From Acidimicrobiaceae bacterium (GTDB lineage Bacteria; Actinomycetota; Acidimicrobiia; Acidimicrobiales; Ilumatobacteraceae): DNA of 5,811 nucleotides. Where the stretch lies: contig CANGZK010000075.1 in NCBI GenBank assembly GCA_947458565.1, positions 1 through 5,811 on the forward strand. The letters are read 5' to 3'. This document shows positions 1 to 5,811 of the stretch, piece by piece. The number at the start of each line of letters is the position of its first letter. The first letter of the stretch is position 1. The position numbers and the translations under genes were made by a program. The notes beneath the pieces were generated by a model. That model was not told the DNA's origin, searched no databases, and worked only from the letters and a program-made list of their open reading frames with translations.

Positions 1-10
1 ATGCTCGCAA

Positions 11-79
11 CGCTGACCACACACTGCACTACGCCGGAATAGTCACGCACGTCAAGAAAGGCCAGGTGTGTGGTCAGCG
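11..79. repeat. 14-bp perfect inverted repeat enclosing an inverted aspS segment
   Basis: The sequence cgctgaccacacac at 11-24 is the exact reverse complement of gtgtgtggtcagcg at 66-79, with 41 bases between them. The right arm is genuine aspS coding sequence in frame (Cys-Val-Val-Ser). The left arm and the spacer, read on the minus strand, give the aspS sequence expected just upstream of that point. The repeat is therefore the same piece of aspS present once in each orientation, not a regulatory hairpin. An inverted chimera at a contig end, from amplification or assembly, is the simplest explanation. A real small inversion in the genome is possible but would destroy an essential gene. Confidence 0.85.
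12..65 (-). pseudogene. aspS: Inverted fragment of aspS N-terminal region
   Basis: Read on the minus strand from 65 to 12, this segment encodes LAFLDVRDYSGVVQCVVS. That is the typical end of the N-terminal OB-fold (anticodon-binding) region of bacterial aspartyl-tRNA synthetase, where the family has an [F/V]-[I/L]-D-x-R-D-x-x-G-x-x-Q pattern. In a normal gene the final CVVS runs straight into the DVKDVRNEW found on the + strand at 79-105, and the two pieces join in frame across the shared CVVS codons. The fragment is thus the missing upstream part of the neighbouring aspS in the wrong orientation. It is not an independent gene. Past codon Ser (bases 1-11) the match to AspRS stops. Confidence 0.8.
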
Positions 80-1674
80 ATGTGAAAGATGTTCGCAACG
101 AGTGGGTGGTGCAGATCACCGGCAAAGTTCAGGCTCGCCCCGAAGGAACAGTCAACGCCAACCTTCCAACTGGTGGCATCGAAATGGTTGAGTGTCAGCT
201 CACAGTGCTCAATGCTGCAGAGTCTCCACCGTTCCCAATCGATGCTCGCGCCGACGATGTGGATGAAGGTGTTCGCCTCAAGTTTCGCTATCTCGATATT
301 CGACGCGAGCGGATGCAAAAGAACTTGCGGATACGTGCAAAGGTCAACTCGGCTATTCGTGGCGCCATGGAAGTCCAAAACTTTGTTGAAGTAGAAACCC
401 CATTTTTGATGCCATCCACCCCAGAGGGTGCGCGCGAATTTTTGGTTCCATCCCGAAAAGAACCCGGTTCGTTTTATGCATTGCCACAGTCGCCACAGTT
501 GTGGAAGCAATTGCTGATGGTTGCTGGAATCGACCGCTACTACCAAATTGCTCGATGCTTGCGCGACGAAGACTTGAGAGCAGATCGACAATACGAGTTC
601 ATGCAACTCGATGCCGAAATGAGCTTCGTGACCAAAGACGATGTGCTGGCCGCGATTAGCCAAGCAGTTGTTGCTGCAGCCGAGGCTGCACTTGGTCAGA
701 CTCCGCCACCGATTGAACAAATTACGTGGCACGATGCGATGAATCGTTTTGGTAGTGACAAGCCAGACTTGCGCTTTGGAATGGAACTGATCGAACTCAC
801 CGATGTATTCGCAGCAACCGAATTTAAGGCTTTTGCTACAGCGAAATCGATTAAAGGTTTGCGAGTTGATGCAGCAACGTACCCAGAGGCTGCCGCATCT
901 GGACGTAGCAAGTTGGATGCATTTACCGATCGCGCAAAGCAAATGGGCGCGAAGGGTTTGGTCTGGATCAAGGTTGGTGATGACCTTGCCTTGGACTCTC
1001 CAGTCGCCAAATTTTTGAGCGACACTGAACGTGCTGCGCTGTTGCAGCAAATGCAAGCAAAGTCGGGCGACCTGCTGTTGCTGGTGGCGGACGAATGGTC
1101 AACGTCATGCGAAGTGCTTGGACATTTGCGCAATGACATTGGTCGTCCACCAGTCCATGAGGGTCCATACCGTTATGTCTGGGTCATCGACTTTCCGTTG
1201 TTTGTCGGCATCAACGCTACAACAGGGAAGCCTCAACCAGGACACCATCCGTTTTGTCAGCCACACCCAGATGACATCGAGCGTCTTGAAACAGACCCAA
1301 TGAGCGTGCGTGCACTTGCGTACGACTTGGTCCTCAATGGCTGGGAGCTTGGCTCTGGGTCAATCCGGATTCATGATCCAGAGATGCAGCGACGTGTTTT
1401 CAGGCAGCTTGGCATCTCGGATGAGGATGCTGATCGTCGATTTGGTTTCTTTTTGCAACCATTCAAATACGGTGCACCGCCACACGGTGGATTTGCATTC
1501 GGAACCGATCGACTTGTGGCAATTTTGGCTGGAGAAGAAAACATTCGCGAAGTGATTGCTTTTCCAAAAACCCAGTCGGGGAGCGATCCAATGACAAATG
1601 CTCCTACTCCTGTTGATCCTGCTCAGCTCAACGAGTTGGGCATTCGTTTGTTGCCTCCGCCAGCAAAGAGCTAG
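70..1674 (+). CDS. aspS: Aspartyl-tRNA synthetase (AspRS), 5' end missing
   Basis: This is a cytosolic class II aminoacyl-tRNA synthetase that attaches aspartate to tRNA-Asp using ATP. Residue numbers count from the GTG at 70. The end of the N-terminal OB-fold (VRNEWVVQITGKV) is at 8-20. RYLDIRR at 73-79 is followed by motif 1 (FVEVETPFLMPSTPEGAREF) at 105-124. The aspartate/ATP site QSPQLWKQLL is at 140-149, and motif 2 is at 163-186 (LRDEDLRADRQ, then EFMQLDAEMSF). The GAD insertion domain lies around 290-355, HHPF at 392-395, GSGSIRIH at 428-435, and motif 3 with its arginine (GGFAFGTDR) at 473-481. The family is about 590 residues long, so about 60 are absent. Homology extends back to Cys at 67-69, and an in-frame TAG lies at 40-42 in the inverted segment. 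The GTG at 70 is therefore not the real start. Whether it also charges tRNA-Asn cannot be judged, because the N-terminal determinants are missing. The product assignment is very secure. Confidence 0.97.
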   Translation: MVSDVKDVRNEWVVQITGKVQARPEGTVNANLPTGGIEMVECQLTVLNAAESPPFPIDARADDVDEGVRLKFRYLDIRRERMQKNLRIRAKVNSAIRGAMEVQNFVEVETPFLMPSTPEGAREFLVPSRKEPGSFYALPQSPQLWKQLLMVAGIDRYYQIARCLRDEDLRADRQYEFMQLDAEMSFVTKDDVLAAISQAVVAAAEAALGQTPPPIEQITWHDAMNRFGSDKPDLRFGMELIELTDVFAATEFKAFATAKSIKGLRVDAATYPEAAASGRSKLDAFTDRAKQMGAKGLVWIKVGDDLALDSPVAKFLSDTERAALLQQMQAKSGDLLLLVADEWSTSCEVLGHLRNDIGRPPVHEGPYRYVWVIDFPLFVGINATTGKPQPGHHPFCQPHPDDIERLETDPMSVRALAYDLVLNGWELGSGSIRIHDPEMQRRVFRQLGISDEDADRRFGFFLQPFKYGAPPHGGFAFGTDRLVAILAGEENIREVIAFPKTQSGSDPMTNAPTPVDPAQLNELGIRLLPPPAKS

Positions 1675-1687
1675 CGAGCACGTTCGC

Positions 1688-2977
1688 TTGACTCAGGCCG
1701 ACGATCTTTTCACTGCAGCAGTTGCTGACAGGCTGCGATCGCAGGCGCCACTTGCAGCGCGGCTGCGACCTCGCACCTTGGATGAAATTGTTGGTCAAGA
1801 GCATTTGATCGCACAGGGTGCTCCTTTGCGCAAACTGATTGAAGCTGACCGAATGTCGTCGGTCATCTTGTGGGGGCCACCAGGCACAGGCAAGACAACT
1901 CTTGCCGAGGTCGTTGCATCAAGCACCAATCGTGCATTTGAAAGATTGTCTGCAGTGACATCGGGTGTCAAAGACGTTCGTGAAGCAATTGAGCGAGCAA
2001 CAGACCGACTGGGGCAACACGGCCGTTCAACAATTGTTTTTGTTGACGAGATTCATCGCTTTTCGACGTCGCAACAAGATGCGCTGCTTCCTTCGGTTGA
2101 AAGTGGAATCATCACGCTGATTGGTGCAACTACAGAGAATCCGTTCTTCGAAGTTAATGGTCCGTTGCGAAGTCGAAGCACAATGTTTCGCCTTGAGATG
2201 CTTGGCGTTGGGGCAATTAGAAGTTTGTTGGAACGAGGTTTAGCGGCAGAAGGCATGACGGCCGACGATGACGCTCTGACAATACTTTCTCAACGTGCAG
2301 CCGGAGATGGACGACAAGGTTTAACCGCTCTTGAAGTTGCGTGTGCATTGGCTCGGCCAAACAAGGTGACGATCGCTCATGTTGAGTCGGCGCTTGGTGT
2401 GAGCGCTCTGAATTACGGCAGAGATGATCACTATGACGTTGTCTCTGCTTTTATTAAAAGTATTCGAGGGAGCAGCGTTGATGCTGGAATTTTTTGGCTT
2501 GCACGAATGCTTGAAGCGGGAGATGATCCTCGCTTTATCGCACGCCGCCTCATCATCTTGGCGTCTGAAGATATAGGCATGGCAGACCCACAAGCACTTG
2601 TTGTCGCAGTAGCTGCAGCGCAAGCAGTTGATCATGTCGGATTGCCTGAAGCACAACTCAACCTCGCACAATCTGTCGTATATCTTGCTCAAGCGCCGAA
2701 GAGCAATGGCTCCGCTGTTGCGATATGGAATGCGCGAAGCGATATTCGACAAGGCGTTGATGTCGAGGTTCCTGCACATTTGCGGGATGCCCATTATGCG
2801 GGAGCCGAAGTATTGGGTCATGGCACCGAATACCGTTCGCCCCACGATGAGCAACCTGGCGAAAAGGCCAGTAGCAATAAGAATTCGAGTCAGAAAGTGG
2901 AACAGGACTATCTTCCTGCGCAGACTGAAGGGTCGGTGCGGCGGAGTGATCCGTATTACAAGCCGCCGCACAGTTAG
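1688..2977 (+). CDS. rarA: Replication-associated recombination protein A (RarA/MgsA AAA+ ATPase)
   Basis: RarA is a conserved AAA+ ATPase related to clamp-loader subunits and to eukaryotic Mgs1/WRNIP1. It acts at stalled or damaged replication forks. From the TTG start the product has 429 residues, near the usual 430-470. RPRTLDEIVGQEHL at 27-40 is the family's N-terminal signature. Walker A GPPGTGKTT is at 63-71, Walker B VFVDEIHRF at 117-125, and sensor 1 IGATTENP at 145-152. The arginine-finger region NGPLRSRS is at 157-164, with the sensor 2 area around GDGRQ at 206-210. The C-terminal oligomerisation domain runs from DDHYDVVSAFIKSIRGS (246-262) through WLARMLEAGDDPRFIARRL, LASEDIG and YLAQAPKSN. 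The TTG at 1688 is chosen because MTQADDLF matches the expected N-terminus. An ATG further upstream (1598) would add a hydrophobic leader made wholly from aspS coding sequence. Only a weak purine stretch (gcgag, 1675-1679) precedes the TTG. It probably shares a transcript with aspS. Confidence 0.95.
   Translation: MTQADDLFTAAVADRLRSQAPLAARLRPRTLDEIVGQEHLIAQGAPLRKLIEADRMSSVILWGPPGTGKTTLAEVVASSTNRAFERLSAVTSGVKDVREAIERATDRLGQHGRSTIVFVDEIHRFSTSQQDALLPSVESGIITLIGATTENPFFEVNGPLRSRSTMFRLEMLGVGAIRSLLERGLAAEGMTADDDALTILSQRAAGDGRQGLTALEVACALARPNKVTIAHVESALGVSALNYGRDDHYDVVSAFIKSIRGSSVDAGIFWLARMLEAGDDPRFIARRLIILASEDIGMADPQALVVAVAAAQAVDHVGLPEAQLNLAQSVVYLAQAPKSNGSAVAIWNARSDIRQGVDVEVPAHLRDAHYAGAEVLGHGTEYRSPHDEQPGEKASSNKNSSQKVEQDYLPAQTEGSVRRSDPYYKPPHS
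2936..2971 (+). terminator. GC-rich stem-loop over the rarA stop region; possible weak terminator or attenuator
   Basis: GTGCGGCGG at 2936-2944 pairs perfectly with CCGCCGCAC at 2963-2971, giving a 9-bp stem with eight G-C pairs and one A-T pair around an 18-base loop. It lies inside the last twelve codons of rarA (the Val-Arg-Arg and Pro-Pro-His codons) and ends four bases before the stop codon's first base is complete. No T-run follows (agttagttgagcg), so it is not a classical intrinsic terminator. Actinobacterial terminators often lack a U-tract, so partial termination, mRNA 3'-end protection or pure chance all remain open. The structure is seen in the sequence. Its function is inferred. 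Confidence 0.4.
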
Positions 2978-3007
2978 TTGAGCGAAGTTTGGTAGTCGGC
3001 ACACAAC

Positions 3008-3014
3008 GAGGTGG
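3008..3014 (+). promoter_or_regulatory. Shine-Dalgarno of the small membrane-protein gene
   Basis: GAGGTGG lies six bases before the ATG at 3021 and nine bases before a second ATG at 3024. It is the clearest ribosome binding site in the window and supports a start at one of these two adjacent codons. The rest of the 43-base gap after rarA shows no promoter or terminator that I can support. Confidence 0.75.
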
Positions 3015-3020
3015 TTTGAG

Positions 3021-3263
3021 ATGATGAAGCGTCTGTTTTGGTTTTCGATGGGAGTTCTCGCTGGAGTATTCGGTTGGCGCTACGTCAAGGAAAAGGCACG
3101 GGATGCCGCAAGCCAAATCACACCTGCTCAGGTGGCAAGTGATTTGTACGATGGCGCAGTCAAATTGGCCACCCAGGGTGTGGAGATTGTGCGTAACCTG
3201 CGCGCCAAAGAAAGCAGTTTTGTGGACGGTCAGAGCGAGGCTTCGCGAAGCAATATCAAGTAA
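3021..3263 (+). CDS. Small single-pass membrane protein, DUF6167-like, function unknown
   Basis: This 80-residue protein begins MMKRLFWFSMGVLAGVFGWR. A basic start is followed by a hydrophobic segment at about residues 5-20 that contains a glycine/alanine small-residue pattern, then a basic patch (RYVKEKAR, 20-27). The remainder is predicted to be mostly helical and soluble, with an amphipathic look (ITPAQVASDLYDGAVKLATQ), and the tail is Ser/Glu-rich. There is no signal-peptidase site or catalytic motif that I recognise, so a membrane anchor is more likely than secretion. Actinobacteria commonly carry small proteins of the DUF6167 type (and DUF948) just before alaS, and the opening [R/K]-x-FWF-x-x-G-x-x-x-G pattern resembles them. 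That placement is the main support for the family call, which I make without a search. The next ATG (3024) is an equally usable start. Sited 43 bases after rarA and 33 before alaS, it is probably part of the same transcript. Confidence 0.8.
   Translation: MMKRLFWFSMGVLAGVFGWRYVKEKARDAASQITPAQVASDLYDGAVKLATQGVEIVRNLRAKESSFVDGQSEASRSNIK
3240..3251. repeat. 12-bp perfect palindrome near the end of the small membrane-protein gene
   Basis: GCTTCGCGAAGC is a perfect palindrome overlapping codons for Glu-Ala-Ser-Arg-Ser, ten bases before the TAA. As RNA it could form only a four- or five-pair stem with almost no loop, and no T-run follows. It could be a dyad protein-binding site in the region before alaS, or simply chance. 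No second copy was seen in the window. Confidence 0.25.
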
Positions 3264-3282
3264 GGCCGCACCGCTCGACAAC

Positions 3283-3288
3283 TAGACT
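3283..3288 (+). promoter_or_regulatory. Possible -10 element just before alaS
   Basis: TAGACT fits the TANNNT -10 pattern and ends eight bases before the A of the alaS ATG. Transcription would then begin at or within a base or two of the start codon, giving a leaderless mRNA, a frequent arrangement in actinobacteria. This would account for the missing Shine-Dalgarno. No convincing -35 box is visible at the expected distance, and a six-base pattern with three free positions is easily found by chance. Confidence 0.25.
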
Positions 3289-3296
3289 TGTGTCAA

Positions 3297-5811
3297 ATGT
3301 CGGCAAACAAAAGTTCAATCACTTCGGCTCAGCAACTCCGTGAAGCCTTTACTGGTTTCTTTGCGTCCAAAGGCCATTCGCCGGTTCAGTCTGCAAGTCT
3401 GATTCCGCACGACCCATCGGTGCTCTTTACCGTTGCGGGAATGGTGCCGTTCAAGCCATTTTTCGTTGGAGACGAAGCAGCACCTTACAAACGCGCTGTC
3501 AGCGTTCAAAAGTGTGCACGAGCAGGTGGGAAGCACAACGATCTCGATGATGTTGGGCGCACCAAGCGACATCTCGTGTTCTTCGAAATGATGGGCAACT
3601 TTAGCTTCGGTGATTATTTCAAATCTGATGCGATCCCTTGGTCATGGGAACTCGTAACCGAAGTTTTTGGTTTTGATGGCGACCAACTGTGGATCACAGT
3701 GCACGAGAGCGACGATGAGGCTGAGCAAATTTGGCACGATGTCGTTGGTGTGCCGATGAACCGCATTCAGAGACTTGGCGATGCAGACAACTTTTGGCAG
3801 ATGGGTGACACCGGTCCTTGTGGGCCATGCTCAGAGATTCACATTGATCGCGGTGCTGCCTTCGGTCCCGACGGAGGACCACTCAATGACAAAAAGGGTG
3901 ATCGTTTCCTCGAATTTTGGAACTTGGTGTTTATGCAGTTCAACCAAGCCAAGGATGGGTCACGCACGCCATTACCAAAGCCATCAATTGACACCGGAGC
4001 AGGATTGGAAAGAATTCTTGCGTTGATGCAAGGAACCGATTCGGTGTGGGAAACAGATGTGTTGTTCCCGCTTGTTCAACAAGCGCAATCCCTGACGTCC
4101 GCCAAATATCGTGCTGGCGATTACGACGACCGAGACAGTTTTAGTTTGCGCGTGTTGGCAGAGCATGCAAGGTCGGCAACCATGCTCGTTAATGACGGTG
4201 TGTTCCCGTCAAACGAAGGTCGGGGATATGTACTACGACGAATCATTCGTCGAGCAGTGCGTCACGCGTATTTGTTGGGCACTGAAAAATTGGTCATGCC
4301 GAAATTGACGGAGACGGCTCTTGAAGTCATGCGTTCTGCGTATCCAGAGCTTGATGCAAATAAAGACTTCATCTTGGGAGTATTAACCAAAGAAGAAGAG
4401 AGTTTCCGTCAGACTCTGAAGACTGGTGTCACGATTCTTGAAGATGAGCTATCGGGCGGTTCGAAAAAGCTCGGTGGAAGCACCGCTTTCTTGTTGCATG
4501 ACACATATGGCTTTCCACTCGAACTGACTCAAGAAATTGCTAGTGAGCGCAATGTTGAAGTTGATGTGGAAGGTTTTGAAAAAGAAATGTCTGCGCAACG
4601 CAAGCGTGCCAAGAGCGCACGTAAGGGCGCATCTGTTGATGCATCATCGGTTGAGAGTTATAGGGCTGTGATGGAGCAACATGGCACGACGACATTCGTC
4701 GGATATGAAACAACAGATTCAACTAGCACGGTGCTCGCTGTGTTGCCTGTTGTGGGTGACTCGTCCGATGGTGTTAACACCGTTGAGATTTTTCTTGATG
4801 TCACGGCCTTTTATGCTGAAAGTGGTGGTCAGGTCGGTGATACGGGTGTTCTTACATCTTCAACGGGCGAAGCGAGAGTAGTTGACACAACGTTTGCACT
4901 GCCTGGGTTGCGAAAACATACATGCGAGATGACTCGCGGAGTTTTTGAACCTGGCCAGCAAATACAGGCATCTGTTGATGTAACTGTTCGTGACGCGACT
5001 CGCCGAAACCACACTGCAACACATGTTTTGCACTGGGCCCTTCGCCAGGTGTTGGGAGAGCATGTCAAGCAGGCTGGATCATTGGTGTCAGATGAACGAC
5101 TTCGATTTGACTTCAGTCATTACGCCAGCGTCACGCAAGACGAGATCGAGCAGATTGAGCGTCTTGCCAATGGCGAAGTGCTGCGCAACACCCAAACACG
5201 AAATTATGAAACATCTAAAGACGAAGCAACTGCGGCAGGAGCAATTGCGTTCTTTGGCGACAAATACGGCGACATGGTCCGTGTTTTAGAGGCGGGAAAT
5301 TCAATCGAGTTGTGCGGTGGCACACATGTTCGGGCCACGGGTGATATCGGCCTCATCAAGATTGTGGCAGAGTCTTCAATTGGATCAAATCTTCGCCGCA
5401 TTGAAGCAGTAACTGGTGAGAACGCACTGAATTTCGTGTTGGGAACATCACGCACATTGAATTCTGCGGCAGACTTGTTGGGTGCCAATGCGGCAGACAT
5501 GGTTGCAACTGTTAAACGCAAATTGACCGAGATCAAAGGTCTGCAAGATGAAATAAAGCAGTTGCGTGGTGCCCAAGCCCGACCGCTTGCAGGTGGACTC
5601 GCAGCAAAACATGTAAACGGGGTGGTGGTCGCACGAGTTGATGGAATTTCGCCAAATGATTTGCGCGAGTTGGCTCTTGCCATACGTCAAGACACACAAG
5701 TGAACCTTGTCGTGTTGGGAGGCGTTACAGACTCAGGCGGCGTTGCACTGGTTGCAACTGTTTCGAACGGCGTTGCACTTTCTGCCGGAGATTTGATTAA
5801 GGATGCTGCTA
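3297..5811 (+). CDS. alaS: Alanyl-tRNA synthetase (AlaRS), 3' end cut by the window edge
   Basis: This class II synthetase charges tRNA-Ala and hydrolyses mischarged Ser/Gly-tRNA-Ala. The frame is open for 838 codons with no stop. The family is about 880 residues long, so some 40-50 are missing. The aminoacylation domain starts with LREAFTGFFASKGH (14-27). Motif 2 is at about 75-108 (RAGGKHNDLDDVGRTKRH, then FFEMMGNFSFGDYF). QMGDTGPCGPCSEI is at 168-181, and motif 3 DTGAGLERI at 232-240. The tRNA-recognition helices include NEGRGYVLRRIIRRAVRHA at 306-324. The editing domain keeps all four zinc ligands: H572 and H576 in HTATH, C673 and H677 in CGGTH. A helical coiled segment (about 735-760) leads into the C-terminal C-Ala/DHHA1 domain. 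The start ATG at 3297 fits the family N-terminus. A TTG at 3288 is in frame, and neither has a Shine-Dalgarno. The stop of the preceding gene is in the same frame 33 bases upstream, so fusion is excluded. Confidence 0.97.
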   Translation, partial: MSANKSSITSAQQLREAFTGFFASKGHSPVQSASLIPHDPSVLFTVAGMVPFKPFFVGDEAAPYKRAVSVQKCARAGGKHNDLDDVGRTKRHLVFFEMMGNFSFGDYFKSDAIPWSWELVTEVFGFDGDQLWITVHESDDEAEQIWHDVVGVPMNRIQRLGDADNFWQMGDTGPCGPCSEIHIDRGAAFGPDGGPLNDKKGDRFLEFWNLVFMQFNQAKDGSRTPLPKPSIDTGAGLERILALMQGTDSVWETDVLFPLVQQAQSLTSAKYRAGDYDDRDSFSLRVLAEHARSATMLVNDGVFPSNEGRGYVLRRIIRRAVRHAYLLGTEKLVMPKLTETALEVMRSAYPELDANKDFILGVLTKEEESFRQTLKTGVTILEDELSGGSKKLGGSTAFLLHDTYGFPLELTQEIASERNVEVDVEGFEKEMSAQRKRAKSARKGASVDASSVESYRAVMEQHGTTTFVGYETTDSTSTVLAVLPVVGDSSDGVNTVEIFLDVTAFYAESGGQVGDTGVLTSSTGEARVVDTTFALPGLRKHTCEMTRGVFEPGQQIQASVDVTVRDATRRNHTATHVLHWALRQVLGEHVKQAGSLVSDERLRFDFSHYASVTQDEIEQIERLANGEVLRNTQTRNYETSKDEATAAGAIAFFGDKYGDMVRVLEAGNSIELCGGTHVRATGDIGLIKIVAESSIGSNLRRIEAVTGENALNFVLGTSRTLNSAADLLGANAADMVATVKRKLTEIKGLQDEIKQLRGAQARPLAGGLAAKHVNGVVVARVDGISPNDLRELALAIRQDTQVNLVVLGGVTDSGGVALVATVSNGVALSAGDLIKDAA

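Noticed and set aside
52..1056. Long open frame on the minus strand opposite aspS (334 codons)
   Set aside because: It is fully antisense to a clearly conserved AspRS, its product is rich in Cys, Trp, His and Ser without domain features, and its upstream end has no ribosome site. It is a by-product of aspS codon choice.
1598..1687. Hydrophobic leader MLLLLLILLSSTSWAF in frame with rarA, resembling a signal peptide
   Set aside because: The leader lies inside the conserved end of aspS read in another frame. RarA is a cytosolic DNA-linked ATPase, and its family N-terminus matches the TTG at 1688.
2321..3004. Minus-strand open frames opposite the rarA 3' half (2321-3004 and 2658-3281)
   Set aside because: They overlap well-conserved RarA C-terminal domain codons, and their products are rich in Cys, His and Arg with no recognisable motif.
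4236..4252. Perfect palindrome CGACGAAT-c-ATTCGTCG inside alaS
   Set aside because: It encodes the invariant AlaRS stretch Arg-Arg-Ile-Ile-Arg-Arg, so the symmetry follows from the protein sequence and codon choice. The one-base centre also makes a poor RNA hairpin.
5739..5779. 11-bp direct repeat ggcgttgcact at 5739-5749 and 5769-5779
   Set aside because: Both copies encode Gly-Val-Ala-Leu (GGVALVATV and NGVALSAG), or Gly-Val-Ala with part of Leu, in the conserved DHHA1 domain. Only two copies exist, so it is a coding coincidence.
3300..5811. Several short open frames on both strands within alaS
   Set aside because: The alaS frame is open without interruption from 3297 to the window edge and carries every expected AlaRS motif. 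The others are shadows.
1..5811. Search for a novel system, mobile element, CRISPR array, tRNA or toxin-antitoxin pair
   Set aside because: Apart from the left-edge inversion, almost every base belongs to four recognisable genes with gaps of 43 bases or less. No repeats, integrase-like genes or RNA-gene folds were seen.

Overview
This window is an ordinary, gene-dense housekeeping stretch. It carries two aminoacyl-tRNA synthetase genes flanking a recombination ATPase gene and a small membrane-protein gene, all on the + strand. The set aspS, rarA, small membrane protein, alaS points to an actinobacterium, because rarA followed by small membrane proteins and then alaS is a recurring actinobacterial arrangement. 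Base composition looks close to 50% G+C, low for many actinobacteria. A low-GC planktonic lineage, possibly of the Acidimicrobiia type, is my best guess, but it rests on motif flavour and gene order rather than any search.

Layout: bases 1-66 are not collinear with the gene that follows. They are an inverted piece of the same aspS gene, folded back on a 14-bp inverted repeat. From about 67 to 1674 lies the body of aspS (aspartyl-tRNA synthetase) without its N-terminal tRNA-binding part. rarA (replication-associated recombination ATPase) follows at 1688-2977 from a TTG start 13 bases after the aspS stop. A GC-rich 9-bp stem-loop covers the last codons of rarA. A small one-helix membrane protein (80 aa, DUF6167-like) occupies 3021-3263 behind a clear Shine-Dalgarno. 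alaS (alanyl-tRNA synthetase) starts at 3297 and runs off the right edge after 838 codons, with the last part of its C-terminal domain missing.

The genes are close enough (13, 43 and 33 bases apart) to be co-transcribed. aspS and alaS charge tRNA for translation, and RarA acts at stalled replication forks. The small membrane protein has no known function. No tRNA, rRNA, CRISPR array, insertion sequence or phage gene was seen, and I found no evidence of a new biological system. The points most worth a second look are the fold-back at the left edge (most likely a chimeric contig end), the stem-loop at the end of rarA, and the lack of a Shine-Dalgarno before alaS.
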